This document shows, piece after piece, positions 1-6,609 of a stretch of DNA of 7,800 nt (positions are counted from its first letter, which is position 1; every line of letters starts with the position of its first letter). The notes under the pieces were generated by a model, which saw nothing but the letters and a program-made list of their open reading frames with translations, was not told where the DNA came from and did no database searches. Location of the stretch: contig JAJZQE010000026.1 in NCBI GenBank assembly GCA_021847685.1, forward strand, positions 1-7,800, given 5' to 3'. A program made the position numbers and the translations under genes. This DNA comes from a bacterium (GTDB lineage Bacteria > Patescibacteriota > Saccharimonadia > Saccharimonadales > Saccharimonadaceae).

Positions 1-336
1 GATAAACTCATCGTAGTGCTCAAGTTGTTCGCGGTAGATTTCTTCCGTCTCGCCTTCGTATCGGTTTCGAAGATCAGTGAGATAGCTATCCATATCTATT
101 TCCCGGGTACGAATAAGAATCTGTAAACTCGAGCCGACAGAATTCAAGAAGCTTTCATACGTATCGATAATCGCGTCTTGCTCATCTTCGCTCTTCAGCT
201 CAAAGTTCAGTGAAGATACCTCAAGGACAGCCCGATATCGATGGTTTGGCAGAATGAGGATGCCATCCCTGGCCCCGTCGATAGCAATCTGGCTACGGCT
301 ACTCGCTCTAGTCTTTCGCTTCAGGGATACTGACAT
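1..336 (-). CDS. TraC/VirB4-like type IV secretion ATPase, N-terminal part (runs off window)
   Basis: This is the first 112 residues of a protein that continues beyond base 1. The start is the ATG at 334-336, preceded by a strong AGGAGG at 342-347 with a 5-base spacer. The visible part has a basic N-terminus (MSVSLKRKTRASSRSQ), then IAIDGARDGILILPNHRYRA, then a segment reading VLEVSSLNFELKSEDEQ, and later LQILIRTREID followed by an acidic helical stretch. From family knowledge, a short strand-rich N-terminal domain like this, directly after a PrgI gene, is typical of VirB4/TraC-type ATPases that power pilus assembly and substrate transfer at the inner membrane. The Walker motifs would lie outside the window, so the ATPase assignment rests on the N-terminal pattern and the gene order. 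The start lies 29 bases inside the end of the PrgI-family gene, so the two are probably translationally coupled. The start is secure and the family call is fairly confident. Confidence 0.75.
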   Translation of the reverse strand, partial: MSVSLKRKTRASSRSQIAIDGARDGILILPNHRYRAVLEVSSLNFELKSEDEQDAIIDTYESFLNSVGSSLQILIRTREIDMDSYLTDLRNRYEGETEEIYREQLEHYDEFI

Positions 337-817
337 TGATGCCTCCTTTCTTAGTAATATCGAATCTGAGTCGTCCTATCGGGTCATGTAACACGTCATA
401 CAGGTATGCCCTTTCGGACAGGTCAAGCAGTTGGATGGCTTGTTTTGCCGTCTCCTTCAATGCTTCGTTTGATTCTTCGGCCATATGAGGCACATCTGGG
501 TAGTCTTCCCTGGATAACGGCGTATTCTTGTCGAAGATGTACTGTCGCGGTCGGAGACGGTAGCGAAGTAGGACAATGAGCCAGAGCATGACAATCTTGC
601 CCTTTATACGGATCGCTAGTATCGTGCAGACCAATGCAAACACGCTGACTATGATGATCTTGTAAATACTAGCTCCCATGAACGGCGGAAGAATGGCATA
701 CAGTAACGAACCGCCAAAGACCGGGATCGCAAAGAGAATGAGCTGCGAAAAACTCAGGTTTCCGGCGACACGGTCTTCGACGGTTGTCACCTGTGCCGGG
801 ACTACGGTAACTTTCAT
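308..817 (-). CDS. PrgI-family type IV secretion membrane protein (VirB3-like role)
   Basis: This 169-residue protein matches the PrgI family seen beside VirB4/TraC ATPases in Gram-positive and CPR conjugation-like clusters, where it is thought to play a VirB3-like inner-membrane role. The N-terminus (VTVVPAQVTTVEDRVAGNLS) is followed by hydrophobic segments at about residues 23-43 and 51-70. A third, shorter one lies at about 74-85. The characteristic basic/aromatic stretch YRLRPRQYIFDKN is at about 86-98. The remaining C-terminal part is soluble, with an acidic helical region. The ATG at 815-817 overlaps the stop of the upstream VirB6-like gene as ATGA and has AAGGAG 8 bases upstream (826-831), so the start is well supported. 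Its 3' end overlaps the VirB4-like gene by 29 bases. The gene order pilin, VirB6-like, PrgI, VirB4-like strongly supports the assignment. Confidence 0.85.
   Translation of the reverse strand: MKVTVVPAQVTTVEDRVAGNLSFSQLILFAIPVFGGSLLYAILPPFMGASIYKIIIVSVFALVCTILAIRIKGKIVMLWLIVLLRYRLRPRQYIFDKNTPLSREDYPDVPHMAEESNEALKETAKQAIQLLDLSERAYLYDVLHDPIGRLRFDITKKGGINVSIPEAKD
342..347 (-). promoter_or_regulatory. Ribosome binding site for the VirB4-like gene, nested in the PrgI-family gene
   Basis: A perfect AGGAGG on the minus strand lies 5 bases before the ATG at 334-336. It sits inside the last codons of the PrgI-family gene, over the Lys-Gly-Gly codons near its C-terminus. It fixes the start of the downstream gene and explains the long overlap. 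Confidence 0.8.
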
Positions 818-2316
818 GCTTTTGGCTCCTTCCTAGTCGTTGTCGCTTTCGAACTGACGGCATTCTTTGCGGTGACACGAGATGACGTAGAACTGCTTGG
901 TGCGCTGTAGGTCGTGCCTGTTTGTTGCTTAGTTGGTACGCGCGTGACCGTCACGCCACGGCTACTGTCGGTCTTTGGCTGTGAATAAGCAGCATGGCTT
1001 GTCGTGTTTCGCTTCGTCGTTCCACCCCCACCGCTACTTTTCATCGAGGCAGCAGTTGACCGAGCAGTCGATCTAGTAGTAACAGCAGACGCCGCACCCT
1101 TCGCTCGTCCACCGAGATAACTCACGCCGTTCATGAAGGTACTTCCGAGTTGCCGTGTCGAACGGGCACCGAGACTGACGTAGCTGAACTGCATCATAAG
1201 ACCCTGTGTTTTGAGAAGCGCAATAATGGTCGCCAGCCCAATAACCATCGCCATGAGAGTGTTCGGTACATCATTACCACTTGTTGCCGACATACCAGCA
1301 AATAACGATGCAGCGAGTGTTAGGATAACGACGTGGACAAAGAGCGTGAATACCGTCGTGACGTAGGTCTTCATAGCCGTCTCGGAGAAGTCACGGAACC
1401 CAGGTATCAACCAGAGGAGCAGAACGATCGGCGAGAGCACTGTGCCAACAAATAGCGAGACGAGGCGCCCGACATAGTAGATAAGGAGGATGACCGAAAA
1501 GATCAGGAACACGAGCATCACCAGTAGCGCTGCCACACCCTGGCCACCAGACTCGTTCACAACTTTCGTTAGCGTCTCCCAGACCGAACTACTTCCGCCA
1601 ACAGAGTTGACTGCTGTAATCAGTGCGTTCGATAACGCAATAATCCCATCGATGATAAAGATACTTGTATTGAGGAGTAGGAAGATCAGCCCTACCCTTG
1701 GCAGCAAATGCTTAAACTCTATTTCATCAAGCCCGAATGCGCTGGCACTCATGACATGGAGGCCGAGTAGCGCCACAATGACAACGAATAGTACATCAGT
1801 GATACCAACCATCGCCAGCCAGAGATTAAACACCGCACTATTACTTGTCATAAGTGGCGTACTCTTGGTAAAGAAATCGAGTGCCGCCAGGAACGGCGCG
1901 GCAATTGCTTGAATGATCGTATTAAGGAGACCGGTGATTGCACTCAGTATTACCTCTATAAGGCCACTGCTCGGACTTGCCGGTGTAATTGCTTGCAAGT
2001 TTGGTAGTGTTGCCGAGCTTGGATTTGTAGCACCGCCTAACGAACTAGTGAGTATGGCTGTGAGTGTTCCTGCGCCTAACACGATGACGAGTCCGATCAT
2101 CGCATTCTTGAGTACCCGTTTTGCGAGGTCGAGCTTTTCTGGATTGCCACGGCTGCTCATGTACAGAATACCTGCGTAGACAATGAAGAAGACGCTCGCA
2201 ATAGCCGCTATGGCGGTCAGCGTCTGCATCGTCGGTGTAACATACTGGCGCATGGCGGTTATCGCGCCAGACGAATCCGCCATGAGGCGGAAGCTCATGG
2301 TGAATGTATTAAACAT
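814..2316 (-). CDS. VirB6/TrbL-like polytopic membrane protein with N-terminal pilin-like segment
   Basis: This 500-residue protein is likely the multi-pass channel component of the type IV secretion-like apparatus. Residues 30-92 form a two-helix unit with SSRGNPEKLDLAKRVLKNA (54-72) between the helices, closely resembling the separate pilin-like protein encoded just upstream. Further hydrophobic segments fall at about 118-147, 163-188, 208-228, 261-282, 284-304, 320-342 and 352-370, as expected for a VirB6/TrbL-type protein. Residues about 400-500 are a low-complexity, basic Ser/Thr-rich tail with a Gly run (SSGGGGTTKR) and no hydrophobic segment. The ATG at 2314-2316 has GAGG (2323-2326) at a 6-base spacing, overlapping the upstream stop. 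Later Met codons (residues 7 and 12) lack a comparable site. The gap to the pilin gene is 8 bases and the junction with the PrgI gene is ATGA. The membrane topology is clear, but the VirB6 role rests on size, topology and context. Confidence 0.75.
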   Translation of the reverse strand: MFNTFTMSFRLMADSSGAITAMRQYVTPTMQTLTAIAAIASVFFIVYAGILYMSSRGNPEKLDLAKRVLKNAMIGLVIVLGAGTLTAILTSSLGGATNPSSATLPNLQAITPASPSSGLIEVILSAITGLLNTIIQAIAAPFLAALDFFTKSTPLMTSNSAVFNLWLAMVGITDVLFVVIVALLGLHVMSASAFGLDEIEFKHLLPRVGLIFLLLNTSIFIIDGIIALSNALITAVNSVGGSSSVWETLTKVVNESGGQGVAALLVMLVFLIFSVILLIYYVGRLVSLFVGTVLSPIVLLLWLIPGFRDFSETAMKTYVTTVFTLFVHVVILTLAASLFAGMSATSGNDVPNTLMAMVIGLATIIALLKTQGLMMQFSYVSLGARSTRQLGSTFMNGVSYLGGRAKGAASAVTTRSTARSTAASMKSSGGGGTTKRNTTSHAAYSQPKTDSSRGVTVTRVPTKQQTGTTYSAPSSSTSSRVTAKNAVSSKATTTRKEPKA

Positions 2317-2324
2317 TTCTTACC

Positions 2325-2669
2325 TCAACTCCCAAACGCGTTGGTAGCTATTGTGGTGACGATATTGCTAATGACGAATGCAGCGATGACGATGGCGAGA
2401 CCGATACCCGACCAAAGCAACGTGCGCTTTGATCGATCAAGGTGTTCTGGGTTACCTGAGCTGGTTATGTAGCCAAAGCCACCAACCACAAAAAAACCGG
2501 TCGCTACGAGACCGGCTAATCCTGCGATAACTTTGATGACGTTGCGAATAAAGTCTTCGACTTGCGTTACGTCACCCGAGGCGGCGAACGCGGGTGGTGC
2601 CAAAAGGAACGGCAGCCCTATCGCTACAATGAGCGCTACTATTTTATATTGCGTGGAACTTCTGATCAT
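2325..2669 (-). CDS. Small secreted/membrane pilin-like protein (TrbC/VirB2-type)
   Basis: I place the start at the ATG 2667-2669, giving 114 residues. GGAGGAT at 2674-2680 lies just upstream, and the N-terminus then becomes a clean signal peptide: basic MIRSSTQYK, a hydrophobic core, and an AFA-A cleavage site at about residues 27-30. An upstream in-frame ATG at 2753 would add 28 residues ahead of the signal peptide and would start within the candidate promoter, so I reject it. The mature part has two hydrophobic helices at about 45-66 and 85-104, flanking YITSSGNPEHLDRSKRTLL (67-85). This layout is that of VirB2/TrbC-type pilins and of the pilin-like proteins common in Patescibacteria. It is the first gene of the secretion operon and is followed 8 bases later by the VirB6-like gene. 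The family is confident; whether it forms a surface filament is unknown. Confidence 0.8.
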   Translation of the reverse strand: MIRSSTQYKIVALIVAIGLPFLLAPPAFAASGDVTQVEDFIRNVIKVIAGLAGLVATGFFVVGGFGYITSSGNPEHLDRSKRTLLWSGIGLAIVIAAFVISNIVTTIATNAFGS

Positions 2670-2673
2670 TATG

Positions 2674-2680
2674 ATCCTCC
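2674..2680 (-). promoter_or_regulatory. Ribosome binding site deciding the pilin-like gene start
   Basis: The minus strand reads GGAGGAT here. The GGAGG core is 6 bases before the ATG at 2667-2669, which selects the start that gives a proper signal peptide over the longer in-frame start at 2753. Confidence 0.8.
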
Positions 2681-2725
2681 GTGAAAATAGTTGGTGTAAC
2701 TTCAACGTATCACACATATGCGAAA

Positions 2726-2754
2726 ATACTAGCGACATAAGCTTTTTATGCAAA
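2726..2754 (-). promoter_or_regulatory. Candidate promoter for the type IV secretion operon
   Basis: On the minus strand a TTTGCA box (2749-2754) is followed, after a 17-base spacer, by TAGTAT (2726-2731). Each hexamer matches 4 of 6 positions of the sigma-70 consensus. Transcription would start near 2719, leaving about 50 untranslated bases before the pilin-like ATG. It is the best-spaced pair I found in the only intergenic stretch, but the match is modest and the housekeeping consensus in this lineage is assumed. Confidence 0.35.
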
Positions 2755-2769
2755 ACACAAGTATTTTGC
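2750..2769. repeat. Inverted repeat GCAAAA-N8-TTTTGC at the candidate promoter
   Basis: Two perfect 6-base arms (2750-2755 and 2764-2769) are separated by 8 bases. The promoter-proximal arm overlaps the proposed -35 box, a position suited to a repressor or activator site. The arms are AT-rich and no U-run follows on the minus strand, so an intrinsic terminator is unlikely. Short AT-rich inverted repeats also arise by chance. Confidence 0.35.
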
Positions 2770-2830
2770 CTACCTCTGTTCCGTACGTAGACTATTCTAC
2801 TACAGAATTTTTGCAGAACACATGATCACA

Positions 2831-5800
2831 TTAGCTCCAGTCATCAGCAAACAAACTAGCCTGTTCAAGCACTAGCTCGGTAGCTATCTTTTCTTCGTCT
2901 GGTGGGTAGCCATACTCACGTAGTAATCGCCTGACCTCCACTCGTAATCTAGCCTGCGCATCTTGCCTCAGTGTCCAGTCAACCCGTAAATTAGCACGCA
3001 CACGTTTGACAAGCAGGGCAGCTAGCTTACGTAATTGGTCATCGCCCATCACCTGGACGGCACTACCATTTGCTGCCAGTGCATCATAAAACGCTACCTC
3101 ATCAGGTGATAGGCCCAACTCTTCCGCCTCTTTTTCGCTGTCACGAATCTCACGGGCGATCTTTATCAGCTCCTCAAGTATTTGTACTGCTTCTATACTG
3201 TTGTTTTTGTATCGTTGTAAAGATTTTTCCAGCATTTCAGCAAATGATCGCGCCTTGATTGCATTGGTCGCAAATCGTACCCTGATCTCGTCATTCAGCA
3301 GCCTCTGCAGCGCTTCAACTGCCAAGTTTTTCCGCTCCATACCACGTACCTCAGCCAAGAACTCCTCGGAAAGTATCGACAGATTCGGTCGCTCAAGCCC
3401 AGCCGCCTCAAAAATGTCTACCACACCAGCTGGCGAGATTGCTCGGTCGACAATCTGTCGAATTGCCGAGTTGTACCCTTCGGTACCTATACCGCTAGCT
3501 TCAGAAAGTTTAGCAAGCCGCGCTTTGACTGCTTGGAAGAATGCCACATGATCGCGGATAGCAAGCGCTGCTTCATTTGGTACACTCAGCGCAAAGGCCT
3601 TACTTAGCTCCAATGTGTGCTGTTTTAGTCGTTTCTCTACGTCGTCCAACCCTAAAATATATTCTTCAGCGTCTAAAATTATCTGCATCTGTGCGCCGGT
3701 ATCGGCCGTAAAATAATGAGCATATTCAAAGCCGCTAAAAATATCCTGCAAGATCTCAAACTTCTCATTCATCATCGCCACAGCCTCAGCTTGGTCGAGC
3801 GTTGGTTGGCCACTACCGCCACTCACGGTATACGTTTGCAGAGCCTCGCGCAAGGCCGACGCTATGCCAAGATAGTCGACTACTAGACCACCCGGTTTAT
3901 CTTTATAGACACGGTTGATACGCGCAATCGCCTGCATGAGGTTGTGTCCCTTCATCGGTTTATCCAGGTACATCGTGTGCATACTCGGCGCGTCAAAACC
4001 AGTCAGCCACATGTCGCAGACGATCGCCAGTTTCAATGACGAATCACTCTGTTTCATGCGCTCAGCCAGCCGTTGTCGTCGCTCTTTGTTACGAATATGT
4101 TGTTGCCATTCCAATGGGTCGCTCGCTGAGCCGGTCATCACCACCTTTACGAGGCCCTGGTCATCCGCTTCGCTGTGCCAGTCGGGGCGAATCTGTACAA
4201 TGGCGTCGTACAAATTCACGGCAATCCGGCGGCTCATAACGACAATCATACCTTTACCGTCCATCACGCTCAATCGGTTTTCGAAATGTTCGACTATATC
4301 ACTAGCGATCCGCTCAATGCGCTTGCTATTGCCAACGATTGCTTCTAACTGCGCATTGCGCGCCTTGTATTCCTCTTGGCGGTTGAGCTCTTCGTCTTCG
4401 AGCAGTTGGTCAATCTCGCGGTCAATCTTGAGTCGCATGCTGCTATCGATGTCGAGTTCTACTAGCCGGCTTTCGTAGTAAATCTGCACAGTTGCGCCGT
4501 CTTGCACTGCCTGTTCTATGTCGTACACGTCAATATAGTTGCCAAATACCGCTGGTGTGCTTTTGTCCTCATGCTCTATCGGCGTGCCAGTAAAGCCAAC
4601 AAAACTCGCGTTTGGCAACGCCTGGCGAATATATTTGGCGAAACCGTCGATGAAATTGTACTGGCTGCGGTGAGCCTCATCGGCCATCACTACGATGTTC
4701 CGTCGGTCACTTAGTAGGGGGTAGTCATTCCCCTCATCCACCAAAAACTTAGCATTGGTCGTAAAGATAATTCCACCCGCCTCGCGCCGTAGTAGCTCCT
4801 TAAGGTTCTCACTACTTGTGGCGTGTTGCGGCTCTTGGCGAAGTAACTCGTGACAGTTCGCAAATGTACCAAACAGCTGATCGTCCAGGTCGTTTCTGTC
4901 TGTTATAACGACAACTGTCGGGTTTTTTAGAGCTGGTTCAAGTACTAACTTGCCGCTATAAAACACCATACTCAAACTCTTGCCTGAACCCTGGGTATGC
5001 CACACCACGCCGACTCGGTGATCGGCTTCTGGCTGGATGGCACGAATGGTCGAGTCGACGGCTTTTTTGACCGCCCAGTATTGGTGGTAGGCCGCCAGTT
5101 TCTTGATATACGTGTGACGTTCTTCGTCGCGCTCAAACACCACAAAACTACGTACAATGTCGAGCAATCGTTCGCGGCTACATGCACCTTTTAGTAGCAC
5201 CTCGAGCATTGGCACTCGGCCAACTTCTTTTTCGCCGTCGATAGTTTTCCATGGCGTGAATCTCTCATAGTTACTACTTAGCGTGCCGACTGCCGCATCG
5301 ATGCCGTCACTGATGATCAGTAGTTCGTTGAAGCGAAATAGTACTGGTATCTCGGCTTTATAGGTCTGCAGCTGATTGTAGGCCGCCTTTTGACTGGCTT
5401 TTTCAGCAGTCGGATCTTTTAGCTCTATAACCGCCAATGGCAAACCGTTTACGAACAGTACTACGTCTGGTCGTCGGTGATAATCACCCTGCATCATAGT
5501 CAATTGGTTGACTGCTACAAATTCGTTGTTGGACAGATCATCAAAATCAAACAGCCTTACATTTACAGTACGGACCTCGTTTCCACCAGGCATTCTGGCC
5601 TCGATATTGACACCGTTAACCAACAAATCATGAAAATGTCTGTTGTCGTTTATCAGATCATGCTCAGTTGAACGAACAATCATGTTTATGGCCGCTTCGA
5701 TCGTTTCTCTTGAATCAATAGGGTTAATCTTTGACAGTGCAAACTCTAACCTATCACGAAGCACTGCGTCGGTATATTTCCGCTCACCGCTGCCATCTGG

Positions 5801-5884
5801 CCCGATCTCCGGCCCATGTAAAACCTGCCAGCCTATGCCAGCTAATATTTCTAGTGCATTCTGCTCAACTTTGTCTTCGTTCAT
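2831..5884 (-). CDS. hsdR: Type I restriction enzyme R subunit (HsdR)
   Basis: This 1017-residue protein is the translocating nuclease subunit of a type I restriction-modification enzyme; with HsdM and HsdS it cleaves DNA lacking the host methylation. The N-terminal nuclease domain shows the PD-(D/E)xK pattern: RPDVV with Asp140, then VIELK with Glu154 and Lys156, followed by a QxxxY motif (QLQTY, 171-175). The superfamily 2 motor follows: Walker A TQGSGKS (297-303), TDRNDLDDQ (328-336), DEAH (402-405), TGTP (432-435), TGFDAP (628-633) and QAIARINR (651-658). The C-terminal third is helical, with LSPDEVAFYDAL near residue 930, as in the usual HsdR C-terminal domain. Length and motifs are complete, with no frameshift, so the gene appears functional. 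The ATG (5882-5884) overlaps the upstream stop as ATGA and has GGAG at 5892-5895. The unusual point is that its direct neighbour is a membrane-protein gene rather than hsdS. Confidence 0.97.
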   Translation of the reverse strand: MNEDKVEQNALEILAGIGWQVLHGPEIGPDGSGERKYTDAVLRDRLEFALSKINPIDSRETIEAAINMIVRSTEHDLINDNRHFHDLLVNGVNIEARMPGGNEVRTVNVRLFDFDDLSNNEFVAVNQLTMMQGDYHRRPDVVLFVNGLPLAVIELKDPTAEKASQKAAYNQLQTYKAEIPVLFRFNELLIISDGIDAAVGTLSSNYERFTPWKTIDGEKEVGRVPMLEVLLKGACSRERLLDIVRSFVVFERDEERHTYIKKLAAYHQYWAVKKAVDSTIRAIQPEADHRVGVVWHTQGSGKSLSMVFYSGKLVLEPALKNPTVVVITDRNDLDDQLFGTFANCHELLRQEPQHATSSENLKELLRREAGGIIFTTNAKFLVDEGNDYPLLSDRRNIVVMADEAHRSQYNFIDGFAKYIRQALPNASFVGFTGTPIEHEDKSTPAVFGNYIDVYDIEQAVQDGATVQIYYESRLVELDIDSSMRLKIDREIDQLLEDEELNRQEEYKARNAQLEAIVGNSKRIERIASDIVEHFENRLSVMDGKGMIVVMSRRIAVNLYDAIVQIRPDWHSEADDQGLVKVVMTGSASDPLEWQQHIRNKERRQRLAERMKQSDSSLKLAIVCDMWLTGFDAPSMHTMYLDKPMKGHNLMQAIARINRVYKDKPGGLVVDYLGIASALREALQTYTVSGGSGQPTLDQAEAVAMMNEKFEILQDIFSGFEYAHYFTADTGAQMQIILDAEEYILGLDDVEKRLKQHTLELSKAFALSVPNEAALAIRDHVAFFQAVKARLAKLSEASGIGTEGYNSAIRQIVDRAISPAGVVDIFEAAGLERPNLSILSEEFLAEVRGMERKNLAVEALQRLLNDEIRVRFATNAIKARSFAEMLEKSLQRYKNNSIEAVQILEELIKIAREIRDSEKEAEELGLSPDEVAFYDALAANGSAVQVMGDDQLRKLAALLVKRVRANLRVDWTLRQDAQARLRVEVRRLLREYGYPPDEEKIATELVLEQASLFADDWS

Positions 5885-6609
5885 CTTATGTCTCCAGCCT
5901 GCATGCCGATAAAGTTCAAGAAACGCAATCCCTTTTCGGTCACTTTCAGTATATCGTTATTTTCATCAATAAGGCCAGCCTCGGTTAGTGTACTCAATAT
6001 GGCCTGCCGCTCAACGATAGGATTTGCGACGTGCGAAGGCACTTGATAAGCCTGTAAGAATATAGTCTTTCTGGCCTCAATTTGAGTTATTGTCTGCAGC
6101 GCGATTTTTGTATTCTGGACTAAGTGAAGGTTGAGAAATTTGAAGTCCATTTCCTCATACATAGATACCAGCTGGTCAATTTGTTCCTTCGTGAGAGTCA
6201 CGCTGCCATCGTTCGCTTTTGTCTCTAGGTTTTCTACCGCCTTCTCTTCGACTTTACCACCACCCACTGTCGTTGACTGCTGCTGACTAAGTTCGACGCC
6301 GGGAGCCTTAAACCTGTCTATCTTTTCGAGAAAAATTCGAATTGAGTTTTCAAATCGGCTGATAAACATTATTCCAATCACCAATACCGCTACGGGCCAC
6401 GTAACGACAAGCGCAATATAATCCTTGAGTAAACGCCAATCGATAATGCGAAGAAGATGTGTTATTTGTTGGCGTGTTATCAAGACAAGCGCGCCCAATA
6501 GGAGAATAAGGAGGAGAACCTCAAGCTTCATCTTGTTTGCGACCACCCACTTTCGAATCTCTGACCATCTACCGGTACGACTTTTAACCGAACGTGATTT
6601 CTTTTTCAT
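5881..6609 (-). CDS. Unrecognised membrane-anchored protein with winged-helix-like C-terminus, inside the hsd operon
   Basis: I do not recognise this 242-residue protein as a named family. Visible parts: a strongly basic N-terminus (MKKKSRSVKSRTGR), two hydrophobic helices at about 29-46 and 64-83, then RFKAPGVELS (99-108) after the second helix, a polar linker, and a helical segment at about 138-185. The final segment, about 196-235 (RQAILSTLTEAGLID, then LKVTEKGLRFLNFIG), resembles a winged-helix fold with its T-E-K-G wing. By the positive-inside rule both termini should be cytoplasmic, so the protein would be a membrane hairpin displaying a cytosolic winged-helix domain. It overlaps hsdS at one end and hsdR at the other by ATGA, so it is co-translated with the restriction enzyme. 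Possible roles, all inferred: an accessory that tethers or regulates the enzyme, a phage sensor, or an effector. Sampled 60-base lines are more AT-rich (22-23 G+C) than a sampled line of hsdR (36 G+C). Confidence 0.85.
   Translation of the reverse strand: MKKKSRSVKSRTGRWSEIRKWVVANKMKLEVLLLILLLGALVLITRQQITHLLRIIDWRLLKDYIALVVTWPVAVLVIGIMFISRFENSIRIFLEKIDRFKAPGVELSQQQSTTVGGGKVEEKAVENLETKANDGSVTLTKEQIDQLVSMYEEMDFKFLNLHLVQNTKIALQTITQIEARKTIFLQAYQVPSHVANPIVERQAILSTLTEAGLIDENNDILKVTEKGLRFLNFIGMQAGDIR

Larger units (their letters stand above)
2670..2830. other. Intergenic region between the restriction and secretion modules
   Basis: This 161-base AT-rich gap separates the hsdR stop (2831-2833) from the pilin-like ATG. 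It holds the pilin ribosome binding site, a candidate promoter, and the inverted repeat at 2750-2769. It also holds a small perfect hairpin with 5-base arms, GTAGA/TCTAC (2787-2791 and 2796-2800), around a 4-base loop. No GC-rich stem followed by a T-run in the minus direction is visible, so read-through from hsdR into the secretion operon remains possible. Confidence 0.7.

Noticed and set aside
1490..2179. Two plus-strand open frames opposite the VirB6-like gene
   Set aside because: They mirror a membrane-protein gene with strong codon bias. No family features are seen, and the minus-strand gene explains the region.
2670..2753. Longer version of the pilin-like gene starting at 2753
   Set aside because: It would put 28 polar residues before a clean signal peptide and begin inside the candidate promoter. 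The ATG at 2669 has a strong ribosome binding site.
2801..2818. TAGAAT-like -10 box and a near-direct repeat (TACAGAA/TGCAGAA on the plus strand)
   Set aside because: No acceptable -35 hexamer lies 16-18 bases upstream of the TAGAAT, and the repeat is imperfect and too short to mean much.
2819..2830. TGTGATCATGTG on the minus strand, resembling a CRP half-site pair
   Set aside because: Only a short TGATCA core is palindromic, the second half does not match the TCACA arm, and nothing suggests a CRP regulator here.
3915..4478. Plus-strand open frame of 187 codons opposite hsdR
   Set aside because: It lies wholly antisense to the conserved helicase region of hsdR, and its product is Ser/Arg/Cys-rich with no recognisable motif, as expected for a shadow frame.
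2831..5884. Possible decay of hsdR
   Set aside because: The reading frame is continuous, the length is normal, and the nuclease and all main helicase motifs are intact.
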